Positions 8,264-17,123 of a DNA stretch of 64,000 nt are shown in pieces. The notes beneath the pieces are model-generated. The model worked only from the letters and a program-made list of their open reading frames with translations, did not search any database and was not told where the DNA came from. A program made the position numbers and the translations under genes. Numbering within the stretch: the first letter of the stretch is position 1; the number at the start of each line of letters is the position of its first letter. The DNA is from FEN-1350 sp964643355. Its GTDB lineage: Bacteria > Planctomycetota > Phycisphaerae > Sedimentisphaerales > Anaerohalosphaeraceae. The DNA lies in the NCBI GenBank assembly GCA_964643355.1, contig CAZXPW010000011.1, forward strand, positions 34,789-98,788, in the 5' to 3' direction.

Positions 8264-10051
8264 TTATCCTTTCCGAATCGCCCCGAACTTACAGGCCATA
8301 TAACACTGACCGCAATGAATGCATTTTTGGGGGTCGATCGCGTGCTTTTCCTTGCGTTTTCCGGAGATTGCCTCGACCGGGCAGACTTTCTTGCAGGCCC
8401 CGCACCCAACGCAGGTGTCGAGAATCTCAAAAGTCAATAAGCTTGTACACACCCCCGCCCGGCATTTGTGCTGATGAATGTGTTCCTCGTATTCCTCCCG
8501 GAAATTCTTGATGGTACTGAGGACCGGATTCGGAGCCGATTGCCCGAGACCGCATAAGGAGGACTTCTTGATCATATTCCCCAGCCGTTCGAGTTTTTCG
8601 ATGTCTCCCGGTTGACCGTTGCCTTCGGAGATTCGCGTCAGGATTTCCAGCATCCGCTTGGTCCCCTCGCGGCACGGCGTGCATTTGCCACAGGACTCGT
8701 CCTGCGTAAACTCCAGGAAAAATCGGGCCATATTGACCATACAGGAATCTTCGTCAATGACGATCATGCCTCCGGAACCCATAATCGATCCGGCCGCGGC
8801 GAGAGATTCATAGTCGATCTGGGTATCGAGGTATTGTTCGGGCAGACATCCGCCGGAAGGACCGCCCGTCTGGACGGCTTTGAATTTTTTACCGTTGGGG
8901 ATCCCCCCGCCGACATTGAAAACGATCTCCCGAAGGGTCGTTCCCATGGGAACTTCGACCAGTCCGGTGTTCTTGATCTTGCCTGCCAGCGCAAAAACCT
9001 TGGTTCCCTTGCTGGTCGGCGTGCCGATCGAACGAAACCAATCGGCCCCATCCAGAACGATGACCGGGATATTCGCCCAGGTTTCGACATTGTTAATCAG
9101 CGTGGGTTTGTTAAAAAGGCCGGCCTGCGCCGGAAACGGCGGCCGCGGTCGGGGCATCCCCCGCGCCCCTTCGATCGAATGAATCAGGGCCGTTTCCTCG
9201 CCGCAAACAAACGCTCCGGCCCCCAGCCGAATTTCGATGTCGAACGAGAAATCGGAACCAAGTATCTTTTCGCCCAACATGCCGTTCTTTCGGGCATCGG
9301 CAAGGGCCTTTTCCAACCGCTTGATCGCTAAGGGATATTCAGCCCGGATATAAATGATGCCCTTGTTGGATCCGATTGCATACCCCCCGATGATCATTCC
9401 CTCCAGGACCGTATGAGGATCGCCTTCAATCGCGCTTCTGTCCATAAACGCGCCGGGATCGCCTTCGTCGGCATTGCAGATCACATACTTTTCCGGACCG
9501 GGTTCCTTGGCGGTCAGTTCCCATTTGACGCCGGTGGGAAATCCCGCTCCTCCTCTTCCTCGCAACCCGGATTTCTTGATCGTCTCAACCACCTGTTGCG
9601 GAGTCATTTCCGTCAGGACCTTGGCCAGCGCCTCATATCCCCGCAACGCCAGATAATCGTCGATATTCTCCGGATCGATGATGCCGCAGTTCCGCAGGGT
9701 GATTCGCATCTGCTTGCCGAAAAAATCGGCGTCCCCGAAAACACGAAAGAACCGGTTATACAAATGATCTTCATCAATCGTCAACCGCGCGATCGGCCGA
9801 CCGTTGACCAGATGCTCCCGGACAATCTCGGCCGCATCATCCGCGGTCACATTTCCGTACATACTGTAACCGGGATTGACGATGACAATCGGACCTTTCG
9901 AGCACATCCCCAAACAACCGGAAAGATGGATTGCGACCCGATCGGCAATTCCGGCTTTCTGGATTTCCGCTTCCAGCGCCGTCCGAATCTCGCGGGATTT
10001 CTTTTGAATACAAGTCGTCCCGTCGCACAGAGTAATCACATATTTTTCCAT
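8264..10051 (-). CDS. hydB: [FeFe]-hydrogenase, NuoF-like NADH/FMN subunit
   Basis: 595 residues. Residues 1-95 are a thioredoxin-like [2Fe-2S] domain (TLCDGTTC and SGCLGMCSKGP). The NuoF core has the FMN/NADH loop GLRGRGGAGFPTGVKW, NADEGDPGAFMDRS, and the [4Fe-4S] motif ESCGKCTPCREGTKRM. The C-terminus adds two ferredoxin-type [4Fe-4S] sites (CVGCGACKKVC and CIHCGQCYMAC). This is the beta-subunit layout of multimeric NADH-linked hydrogenases, where it exchanges electrons with NAD(H) and probably ferredoxin. Twelve bp separate it from hydA downstream and 19 bp from the [2Fe-2S] protein gene upstream. Confidence 0.92.
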   Translation of the reverse strand: MEKYVITLCDGTTCIQKKSREIRTALEAEIQKAGIADRVAIHLSGCLGMCSKGPIVIVNPGYSMYGNVTADDAAEIVREHLVNGRPIARLTIDEDHLYNRFFRVFGDADFFGKQMRITLRNCGIIDPENIDDYLALRGYEALAKVLTEMTPQQVVETIKKSGLRGRGGAGFPTGVKWELTAKEPGPEKYVICNADEGDPGAFMDRSAIEGDPHTVLEGMIIGGYAIGSNKGIIYIRAEYPLAIKRLEKALADARKNGMLGEKILGSDFSFDIEIRLGAGAFVCGEETALIHSIEGARGMPRPRPPFPAQAGLFNKPTLINNVETWANIPVIVLDGADWFRSIGTPTSKGTKVFALAGKIKNTGLVEVPMGTTLREIVFNVGGGIPNGKKFKAVQTGGPSGGCLPEQYLDTQIDYESLAAAGSIMGSGGMIVIDEDSCMVNMARFFLEFTQDESCGKCTPCREGTKRMLEILTRISEGNGQPGDIEKLERLGNMIKKSSLCGLGQSAPNPVLSTIKNFREEYEEHIHQHKCRAGVCTSLLTFEILDTCVGCGACKKVCPVEAISGKRKEKHAIDPQKCIHCGQCYMACKFGAIRKG

Positions 10052-10070
10052 CGCAGGAAAATCCTTTCGT

Positions 10071-10427
10071 TCAGATAACCCATTCCTGAATGATCTCGCC
10101 TTTTTTCAGATGGCGGTCGATGATCTCGCGGGCTCTTTCGCGGGTTACACGGCCATACTTGACGGGAATCTTGCCTTCTTCAATCACTTCGACCGTCGGC
10201 TCAAGATTGCACCGACCGGCACAGCCCTTCTGGCTCAAATACACATCCCGCAGGGTTCCACTGGCGATCGCTTCGCGAAAGACTTCCATGACATCCTTGG
10301 AGCCGGCTGCGATCTCGCAGGTCGCCATTCCCACATATACCCGCTTGGTGCTCAGATACCCGCTGCTGATAATGCGTCCCACCGCCTGGGCCCGTTTTTT
10401 TCGAATCAGTTCCAACGGCGTAACCAT
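10071..10427 (-). CDS. Thioredoxin-like [2Fe-2S] ferredoxin domain protein
   Basis: 118 residues with the thioredoxin-fold ferredoxin pattern: first Cys in GMATCEIAAGS, then QKGCAGRCNLEPTVEV. It resembles the N-terminal domain of HydB and the small HydD-like or NuoE-like proteins found in hydrogenase operons. It starts 2 bp after the kinase stop codon, with AAAGGGGC about 8 nt upstream of the ATG. It probably serves as an extra electron carrier for the hydrogenase. Its exact contact is not shown by the sequence. Confidence 0.8.
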   Translation of the reverse strand: MVTPLELIRKKRAQAVGRIISSGYLSTKRVYVGMATCEIAAGSKDVMEVFREAIASGTLRDVYLSQKGCAGRCNLEPTVEVIEEGKIPVKYGRVTRERAREIIDRHLKKGEIIQEWVI

Positions 10428-10429
10428 CT

Positions 10430-12274
10430 TTATATGCCCCTTTCAAACTCAAAGATAAATGAATTGCCCTTCTCGGCCGGTTCCACCCAGATACGCCCGC
10501 CATGCGCTTCCACGATTTGCTTGGTGATATACAATCCCAGTCCGGACCCCTTGACAGTCTTCTTTTCCGGAACATCCAGACGCGAAAATTTCCGGAATAG
10601 TTTCTTTTGTGCCTCTTCGAGAATCGGCCGACCGTCATTGTACACCTCAACCCGAACCCGATTGTCCACGGCCTTGGATCGCAACCGAACCTGACCGTCT
10701 TCAAATCCGTATTTGGCCGCGTTGTTGATCAGGTTATTGGCCACGATCATCATCAGATCCGCATCCACAAGAATGGGAAAATCCGGTTCGACTTCGTTGC
10801 GAATCTTCATACGCTTATCCTGAAATATCTTGGAGAAGGTTTCCAGAGAAGGATTGATGATGTCCTCTTTCAGTCGCACTTTCGTGCGATTGATCTCCAG
10901 ATTGCCCCGTTCGATCCGGCTGAGGTTCAGAAACTTCTTGACCGTGGCCGTCAAATAGTCCAGGTTCCGCGTGATCGAGTCAATCGCCTTTTTTTGCTTA
11001 AAGTTGATCATCCCCAGAAAACCGTCTCGGATGGCGTACGCGTTCATGATCGCCGAAGCCAGCAGTCCCTTGAGTTCGTGCGCCACGAAACCGATCAATT
11101 CGAGATAACTCTTGTTGGACTCCTCGATTTTCTGCTTGGAAACATGCAAATTCATCTCCCGCTCTTCGAGCCGGGCGCTCATTTCATTGAATGCCCGGGC
11201 CAGTTCATGCAACTCCGCAATGGAAGCTTCGGCCGTGATAATATGGCCAAGATCCCCCTTGGAGATTCGCTGAGTCGCATCCAACATGTGCGTCAGCGGA
11301 CGGGATATCGATCCGGCCAGAATAAAGGACAACGCCGCTCCCAGCGCCGCAACCAGGATTAATACCAGAACAAAAACCAACAGGATCTGGCGAGCCATGT
11401 CGGAAAACTGAAGCTCCAACACACCCACATACAGGATTCCAACAATTTGATTCTCGATATCCCGAATGGGCTCATACGCCGTACGATACCAATCCGTCAC
11501 AACGAATGCCCGATCCTGCCAGGTCCGGCCTTCCTCGACCACCCATTGATAAACCTGTTCCGAAATGCGAGTCCCGATCGCTCGTTGGCCTTCCTTGGTT
11601 AGAACATTGGTGGATATCCGAACATCGTCCTGGAATATCGTTACCGTTCCGACGGGCTTGGAATCATAGACCTCCTGACCGAACACGATCGACTTGATGC
11701 GATCCACCAGATCGTAGTCCTGATTAATGATACGACCTCCGTACAATACGCCCGTTATCCGACCGCCGGAATCCCGGATCGGGATTGCATATTCCTTGGC
11801 CATCCCCGTATCCAGGACGGTTTTGGTCGTCGGCCGGGCCATCGGAGTTTCCAGAATCGGGATGTGGGTTCGCGACTGAACATCCGAGTTCATCCGGCCC
11901 AGTTCTTCGCGAGAAATCAACCGTGTTCCCCCAACGCCTTCTCCCGTTTCCAGCGATTTTCGAACAATCGGATTCGACCCAGCCCGACCCTCCTCGACCG
12001 TCACCCGGTCCAGATAGTGCAGGTTCATTTTCTTGCGAAGGATTTCAATGTCGTCCGCAGGATCTGCAATTCGTAATGCATCGCCAATACGATTGATTTC
12101 CGCCAGATAGGCGGTATGGGCACCCTTCAAATTGGTCAACACCTGTTTTTGGGCCCGACCGACAATGTCGATTGAAATAACATAATACCCCAGAATCAGA
12201 ATGCTGACCCCAAGCGTCAGGATGATCATCAAATAAGAAATAAACAAACGGGTTTTTAAACTGGTCATTCGCAT
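10430..12274 (-). CDS. Sensor histidine kinase (extracytoplasmic sensor, HAMP, HisKA, HATPase)
   Basis: 614 residues. A membrane segment at about 9-32 is followed by a periplasmic region to about residue 295 that looks like a Cache-type sensor (GRITGVLYGGRIINQDYDLV and IVGILYVGVLEL halves). A second membrane segment (LLVFVLVLILVAALGAALSF), a HAMP domain (SRPLTHMLDATQRISKGDLG), the HisKA box FVAHELKGLLAS with the phosphorylatable His, the N box NNLINNAAKYG and the G box GSGLGLYITKQIV follow. The start overlaps the rex stop; the ATG at 12268 would give a 4-bp ATGA overlap and is equally likely. Its place between rex and the hydrogenase suggests that it senses a redox-linked or small organic signal. 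The partner is probably the receiver at 5521-5910. Confidence 0.88.
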   Translation of the reverse strand: MRMTSLKTRLFISYLMIILTLGVSILILGYYVISIDIVGRAQKQVLTNLKGAHTAYLAEINRIGDALRIADPADDIEILRKKMNLHYLDRVTVEEGRAGSNPIVRKSLETGEGVGGTRLISREELGRMNSDVQSRTHIPILETPMARPTTKTVLDTGMAKEYAIPIRDSGGRITGVLYGGRIINQDYDLVDRIKSIVFGQEVYDSKPVGTVTIFQDDVRISTNVLTKEGQRAIGTRISEQVYQWVVEEGRTWQDRAFVVTDWYRTAYEPIRDIENQIVGILYVGVLELQFSDMARQILLVFVLVLILVAALGAALSFILAGSISRPLTHMLDATQRISKGDLGHIITAEASIAELHELARAFNEMSARLEEREMNLHVSKQKIEESNKSYLELIGFVAHELKGLLASAIMNAYAIRDGFLGMINFKQKKAIDSITRNLDYLTATVKKFLNLSRIERGNLEINRTKVRLKEDIINPSLETFSKIFQDKRMKIRNEVEPDFPILVDADLMMIVANNLINNAAKYGFEDGQVRLRSKAVDNRVRVEVYNDGRPILEEAQKKLFRKFSRLDVPEKKTVKGSGLGLYITKQIVEAHGGRIWVEPAEKGNSFIFEFERGI

Positions 12275-12906
12275 TTGAGGGGATTGGCCTTGGAATGAGC
12301 GTTCACAAAGTAAATCAGATTTTCCAGTTCGGATTCCAGATTGATGTTATTAATCACTACCTCGTCAGTTCCCCGAAGTTGGATCGGCGCGAAATTCAAA
12401 ATTCCCTTGATCCCCGCCGTTGCCATAATCTCGGCGATTCGCTGGGCCGCCGTATCCGGAACGGTGATAATCCCTACACGAATCTTTTCGTCTCGAATAT
12501 ACTGAGTCATTTCTTCCAGCGGCCGGATTGGAACCGTCTCATTGATCTGATACTTAGCCGGATCAATATCGAATGCCGCCACAATCCGAATCCCCCCTTC
12601 TTCAAAACCCTTGTATCGCAGAAGAGCCGCCCCGATTCGTCCCGCTCCAACCAAAATGACTCTTTGCTCCTCATTTTTCCCAAGGATGATCTGGATCTGC
12701 TCAATTAACTCATCCACCTTGTATCCACCCCGTTTATTTCCCGTAATTCCGAACAGGGAAAAATCCTTACGAACCTGGGAGGGGGTAACTCCGGCCGCAT
12801 CCGACAAATTGTCGGAAAACACCTTGATAAACCCCAAGGCCTTCAAACGCTTCAAAGCATTTTTATACCTTGAAAGACGGGTAATACATTTCCGATTCGA
12901 AATCAT
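12265..12906 (-). CDS. rex: Redox-sensing transcriptional repressor Rex
   Basis: 213 residues. The N-terminal winged helix (KRLKALGFIKVFSDNLSDAA, then VTPSQVRKDFSLFG) reads DNA. A Rossmann domain follows with the NAD(H) loop LVGAGRIGAALL and the acidic FDIDPAK end of the second strand. Rex proteins bind operators when NADH/NAD+ is low and release them when NADH rises. It is the first gene of the hydrogenase operon. A Rex-box-like site sits 89 bp upstream (12995-13012), so the operon is probably repressed by its own first product until NADH accumulates, which fits an NADH-oxidising hydrogenase. Confidence 0.93.
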   Translation of the reverse strand: MISNRKCITRLSRYKNALKRLKALGFIKVFSDNLSDAAGVTPSQVRKDFSLFGITGNKRGGYKVDELIEQIQIILGKNEEQRVILVGAGRIGAALLRYKGFEEGGIRIVAAFDIDPAKYQINETVPIRPLEEMTQYIRDEKIRVGIITVPDTAAQRIAEIMATAGIKGILNFAPIQLRGTDEVVINNINLESELENLIYFVNAHSKANPLKCE

Positions 12907-12958
12907 TAATTTATCCCATTCTTGGCAGAATTAATCCCCGAATCACCATTTCACACTA

Positions 12959-12987
12959 ACTATAACGGCCATTTGAAACCATGTCAA
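12959..12987 (-). promoter_or_regulatory. Sigma-70-type promoter of the rex-hydrogenase operon
   Basis: On the minus strand TTGACA (12982-12987) is followed after 17 bp by TATAGT (12959-12964), a perfect -35 and a 5/6 -10. The predicted start near 12952 leaves a leader of about 46 nt before the rex ATG. The Rex-box-like site begins 7 bp upstream of the -35. Confidence 0.75.
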
Positions 12988-12994
12988 TACTATT

Positions 12995-13012
12995 TTGTGA
13001 ATATTATGACAA
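12995..13012. promoter_or_regulatory. Rex-box-like operator
   Basis: The 18-bp sequence TTGTGAATATTATGACAA fits the known Rex operator layout, TTGTGA, six A/T-rich bases, then TCACAA, with one mismatch in the second half. It lies just upstream of the -35 of the rex-hydrogenase promoter. The position and the identity of the first gene support autoregulation. Confidence 0.7.
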
Positions 13013-13062
13013 TATACAAAACACAATGAACATAAAACCAGTCAGTTGTGGCTTATTATGAT

Positions 13063-13078
13063 TTATTGTGCACAATAA
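13063..13078. promoter_or_regulatory. Perfect 16-bp palindrome, candidate operator
   Basis: TTATTGTGCACAATAA is a perfect palindrome in an A/T-rich stretch. It contains the TTGTG/CACAA half sites of a Rex box but without the 6-bp spacer, so it may serve another dimeric regulator. It lies 50 bp further upstream of the Rex-box-like site and between the divergent hydrogenase and LamG-protein transcription units. Confidence 0.4.
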
Positions 13079-13303
13079 TACCAAAGATATCAGCAGTAAT
13101 ATCCAAGATAGGCCTTCAGGAATATATAAATGCAGAATGACCAGCTTGCAAGTTTTTCGATTTGGCAAATTAACCGATAAGAACAGAGCCATAATAAGGG
13201 CCCCAGGATGACTCTTAACTCTTTATTTAACAAATAGATACAGATTACGATAGGATGTTTGCCATGCCTATCCGAGTATTGTTTTGATTCAACTCGTGAA
13301 TTC

Positions 13304-13333
13304 TTGACAGAAAACCCTGGATATGATTATAAT
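13304..13333 (+). promoter_or_regulatory. Consensus sigma-70 promoter for the secreted LamG protein
   Basis: TTGACA (13304-13309), an 18-bp spacer and TATAAT (13328-13333) match both hexamers perfectly. The ribosome binding site AAGGAG at 13422-13427 lies 6 nt before the ATG at 13434. Confidence 0.8.
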
Positions 13334-13433
13334 ACGGTCTCAGAAACTGGAGGAAGGGGTGATCAAAATGTTGACCGTCATCAGAGGTACAAAGTGTGCG
13401 TCACATATAATTCAACTCTGCAAGGAGTATCCC

Positions 13434-16187
13434 ATGCGCTCAAGAGTCCTTCGTCATCTTTGGTTGATCGTCTTATTGCTATCCTTTGCCACTGGATCGG
13501 GAACCAGCTTGGCTGGTGAGTTCGCCCTGAACTTTGACGGAAATGACGACTATGCCAACACCGGAAAGGTCGCTTCGGTTTTGGGTCTAAGCGGAAATGC
13601 CCCACGAACCGTCACCCTGTGGGTATATACACGCGCGTTCAATGGCGGCGCACCCTATCAGTTTGGAACCCTCGGAAGTTGCGGCCAGGATTTTTCCAAC
13701 CGCACGATCGATTTTAATCGTTGGAGAATTGAATATTATTGCACTTATTACGATGTTACTATAGACACCGTAAACAAATGGGTTCATTTTGCCCATGTTT
13801 TTGATGGCGCGACGACCAGCTACTATGCAGATGGTAAGTTGGTCCTGAACTGGAATCACGGCGGGATCAACACTACGGATGGATATGCTCTCGCCTTTGG
13901 AAGATGGGGTACGGCATACTTCAACGGAATGGTCGATGACATCCGCTTGTACAACCGCGCACTATCCGAAGCGGAAGTTCAGACGCTCGTTTACGGTGGA
14001 GATGTTGCAGACGGTCTGATGTCCTATTGGCCGTGCGATGAAGGAACTGGCACAATTGCTGCCGACATTATCGGGGGCAATGACGCCACTTTCGTCGGCG
14101 ACACTTCCTGGGTCTCCTCTGATTTGATGACTACGATTCAGCCGGATCTGCAAATTCGAACCGATAGCGAAACACTGTACCTCGGCGATGACATCCATAA
14201 CAACCTCGCCGCCCAGAATAAGGGTCAGGTGACCGGTCCCGGAATGACAATGATCTACGATGTTCTCCTGCAAAACGAGCGAGTTGCCATCGATCGCATG
14301 GTTCTGCAAGCGACCCCGGGCGACGCCAACTGGACGGTAACGATTCTGAATCTGACCGATCAGACGGATATCACCGACGCCGTCACAACCTCCGGCTGGT
14401 CAACACCGACCCTGAATGCCAAGTCCCAAATCGAATTGCAGATCCAAATCCGGCCGGCGGACGGAATGGCAACCAACGGCGCCAGCAAAGCCGTTACCTT
14501 GTCCGCCGCTTCCATGACGGATTCCTCCAAAGTCGATGCCGTCAAGGCCACCGTCACATTTCTCAAAACCCTCACGCCTTCCTTGAAGCGAACCTACACT
14601 TCCAATTCCGACTTCGACCAAGGCCAATTGGCCGGCTTGGAACACGACACGATTCCCAATCAGCTTCAGCCGAACACCTTATCAACGACGCTGCCGTTTA
14701 TCTGGGTACCCAACAGCAATCAGGGAACCGTATCCAAAGTCAACACCGCAACCGGCCGCGAGCTGGCCCGCTATCGAACCTGCCCATCCAACCTCACCGG
14801 CCAACCGTCTCGAACCACGGTGGATCTCTATGGAAACTGCTGGGTGGCCAACCGTCAGATCGGTACTGTCGTAAAAATCGGCCTTCTGGAAAACGGCCAA
14901 TTCATGGACCGGAACAACAACGGGAAAATTGAAACCTCACGAGACCTTAATGGAGACGGAGATATCGCCGGCGAAGAAATATTGCCCTGGGGTTCGGACG
15001 AATGCGTGATCTGGGAAGTTGTCGTGATTCCCGGCCGCGAAGGCACTTTTTTCCCGGGCCAGTTCACCCATATCGGATCCAATCCCAACGATCAATACTA
15101 CAACGATTATTGGAATCCCGGTCCCCGTTCCGTGGCGATCGACAAGACCAACAACCTCTGGGTCGGCACTTTCAACACCCGGATGTTCTATTATGTGGAA
15201 GGATCAAGCGGCCAGATTCTCAAGTCCATTGACACATCCTCCGTCAACCATACGGCCTATGGCGCCGTGATCGACTCGAATGGAATCGTCTGGTCGTCCG
15301 GCGGAGACAAGAACCATATCCTGCGATTGGATCCGACCACCGGAACATTCACGCGAATTGACATTCCCCACTATACTTATGGTCTTGGGTTGGACAAATT
15401 CGGACATTTGTTCGTATCCGGATGGCAAAGTTCCCGTCTGACTCGGATCAACATCAACACGGGGGCCATTGAGTGGACCAAACCCGGGATTTATGAATCT
15501 CGCGGCGTGGCCAGCACCGACGATAGCGATGTCTGGGTCGCCAATTCCGGGCCGGGGACCGTCGTTCGCTTCAGCAACGATGGTGAAATCAAGGCCACCA
15601 TCCCCGTGGGAACGACTCCGACCGGCGTATCCATCGATAATGCAGGCAAGGTCTGGGTCGTCAACAACGGCGACGAATACATCAAACGAATCGATCCGGC
15701 TACCAATACCGTTGACCTGGCCAAACGGATTATCACCGGAACCAATCATTACGGCTACAGCGACATGACCGGCATCGTATCCCGTTCGACAACCACTCGA
15801 ATCGGCACTTGGAATGTCATTCATAACACCAAGCAGTTTGATTCGGAATGGGGAGTCGTCTCGTGGACGGCCGAATTGCCGCCGGCCACTTTGGCCAAGG
15901 TCCGTGCCCGCAGCTCCAATGATCGACGGAACTGGTCGCTCTGGGAGGAAATCAAGAACTTCGACGCGCTCCGTCAGACTCCGCCGGGTCGTTATCTGAA
16001 TGTCGAAGTCACCCTGCAAACCTTCAGCAACTCGGCGATCCCCATTCTGTATGATCTGACGGTAGGAGCCGGCTCGATCTGCGGAGACCTCCAACATCCC
16101 TACCCCACCGGCGACATCAATCACGACTGCACTGTGAATCTTCTGGATTTGTCGCTCTTGGCCGAAAACTGGCTCAAGAAATCGTAA
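13434..16187 (+). CDS. Secreted LamG / beta-propeller protein with C-terminal dockerin-like segment
   Basis: 917 residues from the ATG at 13434, chosen for its AAGGAG and because it starts directly with a signal peptide (MRSRVLRHLWLIVLLL, cleavage near SLAG). Residues about 30-225 form a LamG/concanavalin-like domain (FALNFDGNDDYANTG, FNGMVDDIRLYNRALSEAEV). An Ig-like region follows, then a repeat propeller resembling NHL/virginiamycin B lyase proteins (repeats such as GVSIDNAGKVWVVNN and GVASTDDSDVWVAN). An EF-hand-like loop sits in it (DRNNNGKIETSRDLNGDGD). The C-terminus is GDINHDCTVNLLDLSLLAEN, the dockerin-like segment seen in many planctomycete exoproteins. It is probably surface-bound or extracellular and binds a polymer. 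No enzymatic activity is evident. Confidence 0.8.
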   Translation: MRSRVLRHLWLIVLLLSFATGSGTSLAGEFALNFDGNDDYANTGKVASVLGLSGNAPRTVTLWVYTRAFNGGAPYQFGTLGSCGQDFSNRTIDFNRWRIEYYCTYYDVTIDTVNKWVHFAHVFDGATTSYYADGKLVLNWNHGGINTTDGYALAFGRWGTAYFNGMVDDIRLYNRALSEAEVQTLVYGGDVADGLMSYWPCDEGTGTIAADIIGGNDATFVGDTSWVSSDLMTTIQPDLQIRTDSETLYLGDDIHNNLAAQNKGQVTGPGMTMIYDVLLQNERVAIDRMVLQATPGDANWTVTILNLTDQTDITDAVTTSGWSTPTLNAKSQIELQIQIRPADGMATNGASKAVTLSAASMTDSSKVDAVKATVTFLKTLTPSLKRTYTSNSDFDQGQLAGLEHDTIPNQLQPNTLSTTLPFIWVPNSNQGTVSKVNTATGRELARYRTCPSNLTGQPSRTTVDLYGNCWVANRQIGTVVKIGLLENGQFMDRNNNGKIETSRDLNGDGDIAGEEILPWGSDECVIWEVVVIPGREGTFFPGQFTHIGSNPNDQYYNDYWNPGPRSVAIDKTNNLWVGTFNTRMFYYVEGSSGQILKSIDTSSVNHTAYGAVIDSNGIVWSSGGDKNHILRLDPTTGTFTRIDIPHYTYGLGLDKFGHLFVSGWQSSRLTRININTGAIEWTKPGIYESRGVASTDDSDVWVANSGPGTVVRFSNDGEIKATIPVGTTPTGVSIDNAGKVWVVNNGDEYIKRIDPATNTVDLAKRIITGTNHYGYSDMTGIVSRSTTTRIGTWNVIHNTKQFDSEWGVVSWTAELPPATLAKVRARSSNDRRNWSLWEEIKNFDALRQTPPGRYLNVEVTLQTFSNSAIPILYDLTVGAGSICGDLQHPYPTGDINHDCTVNLLDLSLLAENWLKKS

Positions 16188-16205
16188 TCTCAACAGCCCA
16201 ACAAC

Positions 16206-16233
16206 AAGGGGCAACCCATGTGGTTGCCCCTTT
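16206..16233 (+). terminator. Hairpin terminator after the LamG protein gene
   Basis: AAGGGGCAACC, a 5-nt loop and GGTTGCCCCTT form a perfect 11-bp stem, followed by only a short T stretch. It lies between two convergent genes (LamG protein and purQ) and may serve both strands. Its core stem recurs at 40848-40867. Confidence 0.7.
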
Positions 16234-16282
16234 CGCTTGAGATTCCTCAACGGGATCGAATGGTGTGTCCCAATCAATGATT

Positions 16283-17080
16283 CTACAGGCGCTTCTGGGC
16301 ATAGTTGACCGCATTACGAAAGATCGTCAAGCCGTCGGGTTCCCGTTCTCCCAGGCGCGTCCAATGCGGGTGCTGGGTCCGATGGATATGGCGTTCCGGA
16401 TGCGGCATCAATCCCAGAATCCGGCCGGTCGAATCCGTCAACCCGGCGATCGAATCGACCGCTCCGTTGGGGTTGATGGGAAACCCTCCTGTTCGCCCGT
16501 CCGCATCAACATATCGAACGGCGATATACTTCTCATCTTGTAATCGCTTGAGAACCCCCTCATCGCGGGTGACAATCTTGCCCTCCCCATGAGCAACCGG
16601 AACACATAACCGCCGCCCTGGCGTAAGGAACACGCAACGGTCGCTGACCGGTTCTAAATAAACCCAGCGACATTCGTACTGGGGTCGGTCGTTGTCGGTG
16701 ATACTCACCGGAAGTTCCGCAAAGGATCGGGATCCCACGGCCCCATCCCAACCCGGCAGAAACCCCGCCTTTAACAGAACCTGAAATCCATTACAGATGC
16801 CCAGAACAAGTTTCCCGTTTTCAACGAATCGGCGAATCGGTTCGAGGAGATGATGGACCACTTGATTGGCCAGAATCTTGCCCGCCGCGACATCGTCGCC
16901 ATAACTAAATCCCCCCGGAAACACCAGAATCGCAAACGCTTCGAGCATCTCCGGCTTGTCAATTAACCGATTGATATGGACGCGCTGGGATTTTGCTCCG
17001 GCCAATTCAAACGCATAGGCCGTTTCCTCGTCGCAATTAACCCCCGCCGCCCGCAATACCAGTACTTGCGCTGTTTCCAT
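16283..17080 (-). CDS. purQ: Phosphoribosylformylglycinamidine synthase, glutaminase subunit PurQ
   Basis: 265 residues from the ATG at 17080, with GGGA 6-8 nt upstream. A class I glutamine amidotransferase: the oxyanion/nucleophile region LVLGICNGFQVLLKAG holds the catalytic Cys, and MPHPERH near the C-terminus supplies His and Glu. VLVFPGGFSYGDDVAAG is the typical PurQ motif. It releases ammonia from glutamine for PurL in the fourth step of purine synthesis. It is the second gene of a purL-purQ operon, 43 bp after purL. Confidence 0.92.
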   Translation of the reverse strand: METAQVLVLRAAGVNCDEETAYAFELAGAKSQRVHINRLIDKPEMLEAFAILVFPGGFSYGDDVAAGKILANQVVHHLLEPIRRFVENGKLVLGICNGFQVLLKAGFLPGWDGAVGSRSFAELPVSITDNDRPQYECRWVYLEPVSDRCVFLTPGRRLCVPVAHGEGKIVTRDEGVLKRLQDEKYIAVRYVDADGRTGGFPINPNGAVDSIAGLTDSTGRILGLMPHPERHIHRTQHPHWTRLGEREPDGLTIFRNAVNYAQKRL

Positions 17081-17123
17081 TGTAATTCCCGAAACATTCA
17101 AGATTGACCATGCAATCGCTATT

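Larger units (their letters stand above)
12907..13433. other. Intergenic region between divergent rex operon and secreted LamG protein gene
   Basis: 527 bp without a convincing gene. It is A/T-rich compared with its surroundings. It holds the hydrogenase-operon promoter, the Rex-box-like site and the 16-bp palindrome on the left, and a consensus promoter for the secreted protein (13304-13333) on the right. The leader after that promoter is about 95 nt. A hydrophobic 62-codon reading frame on the minus strand (13004-13192) runs across the palindrome and ends beside the Rex box; I do not regard it as a gene. Confidence 0.7.

Noticed and set aside
13004..13192. Small hydrophobic frame in the rex upstream region
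   Set aside because: It runs across the palindrome and up to the Rex box in A/T-rich DNA, and no ribosome binding site is seen.
15204..16277. 357-codon minus-strand frame opposite the LamG protein
   Set aside because: Antisense to repeat-rich coding sequence; its Gly/Val/Asp pattern mirrors the repeats above it.
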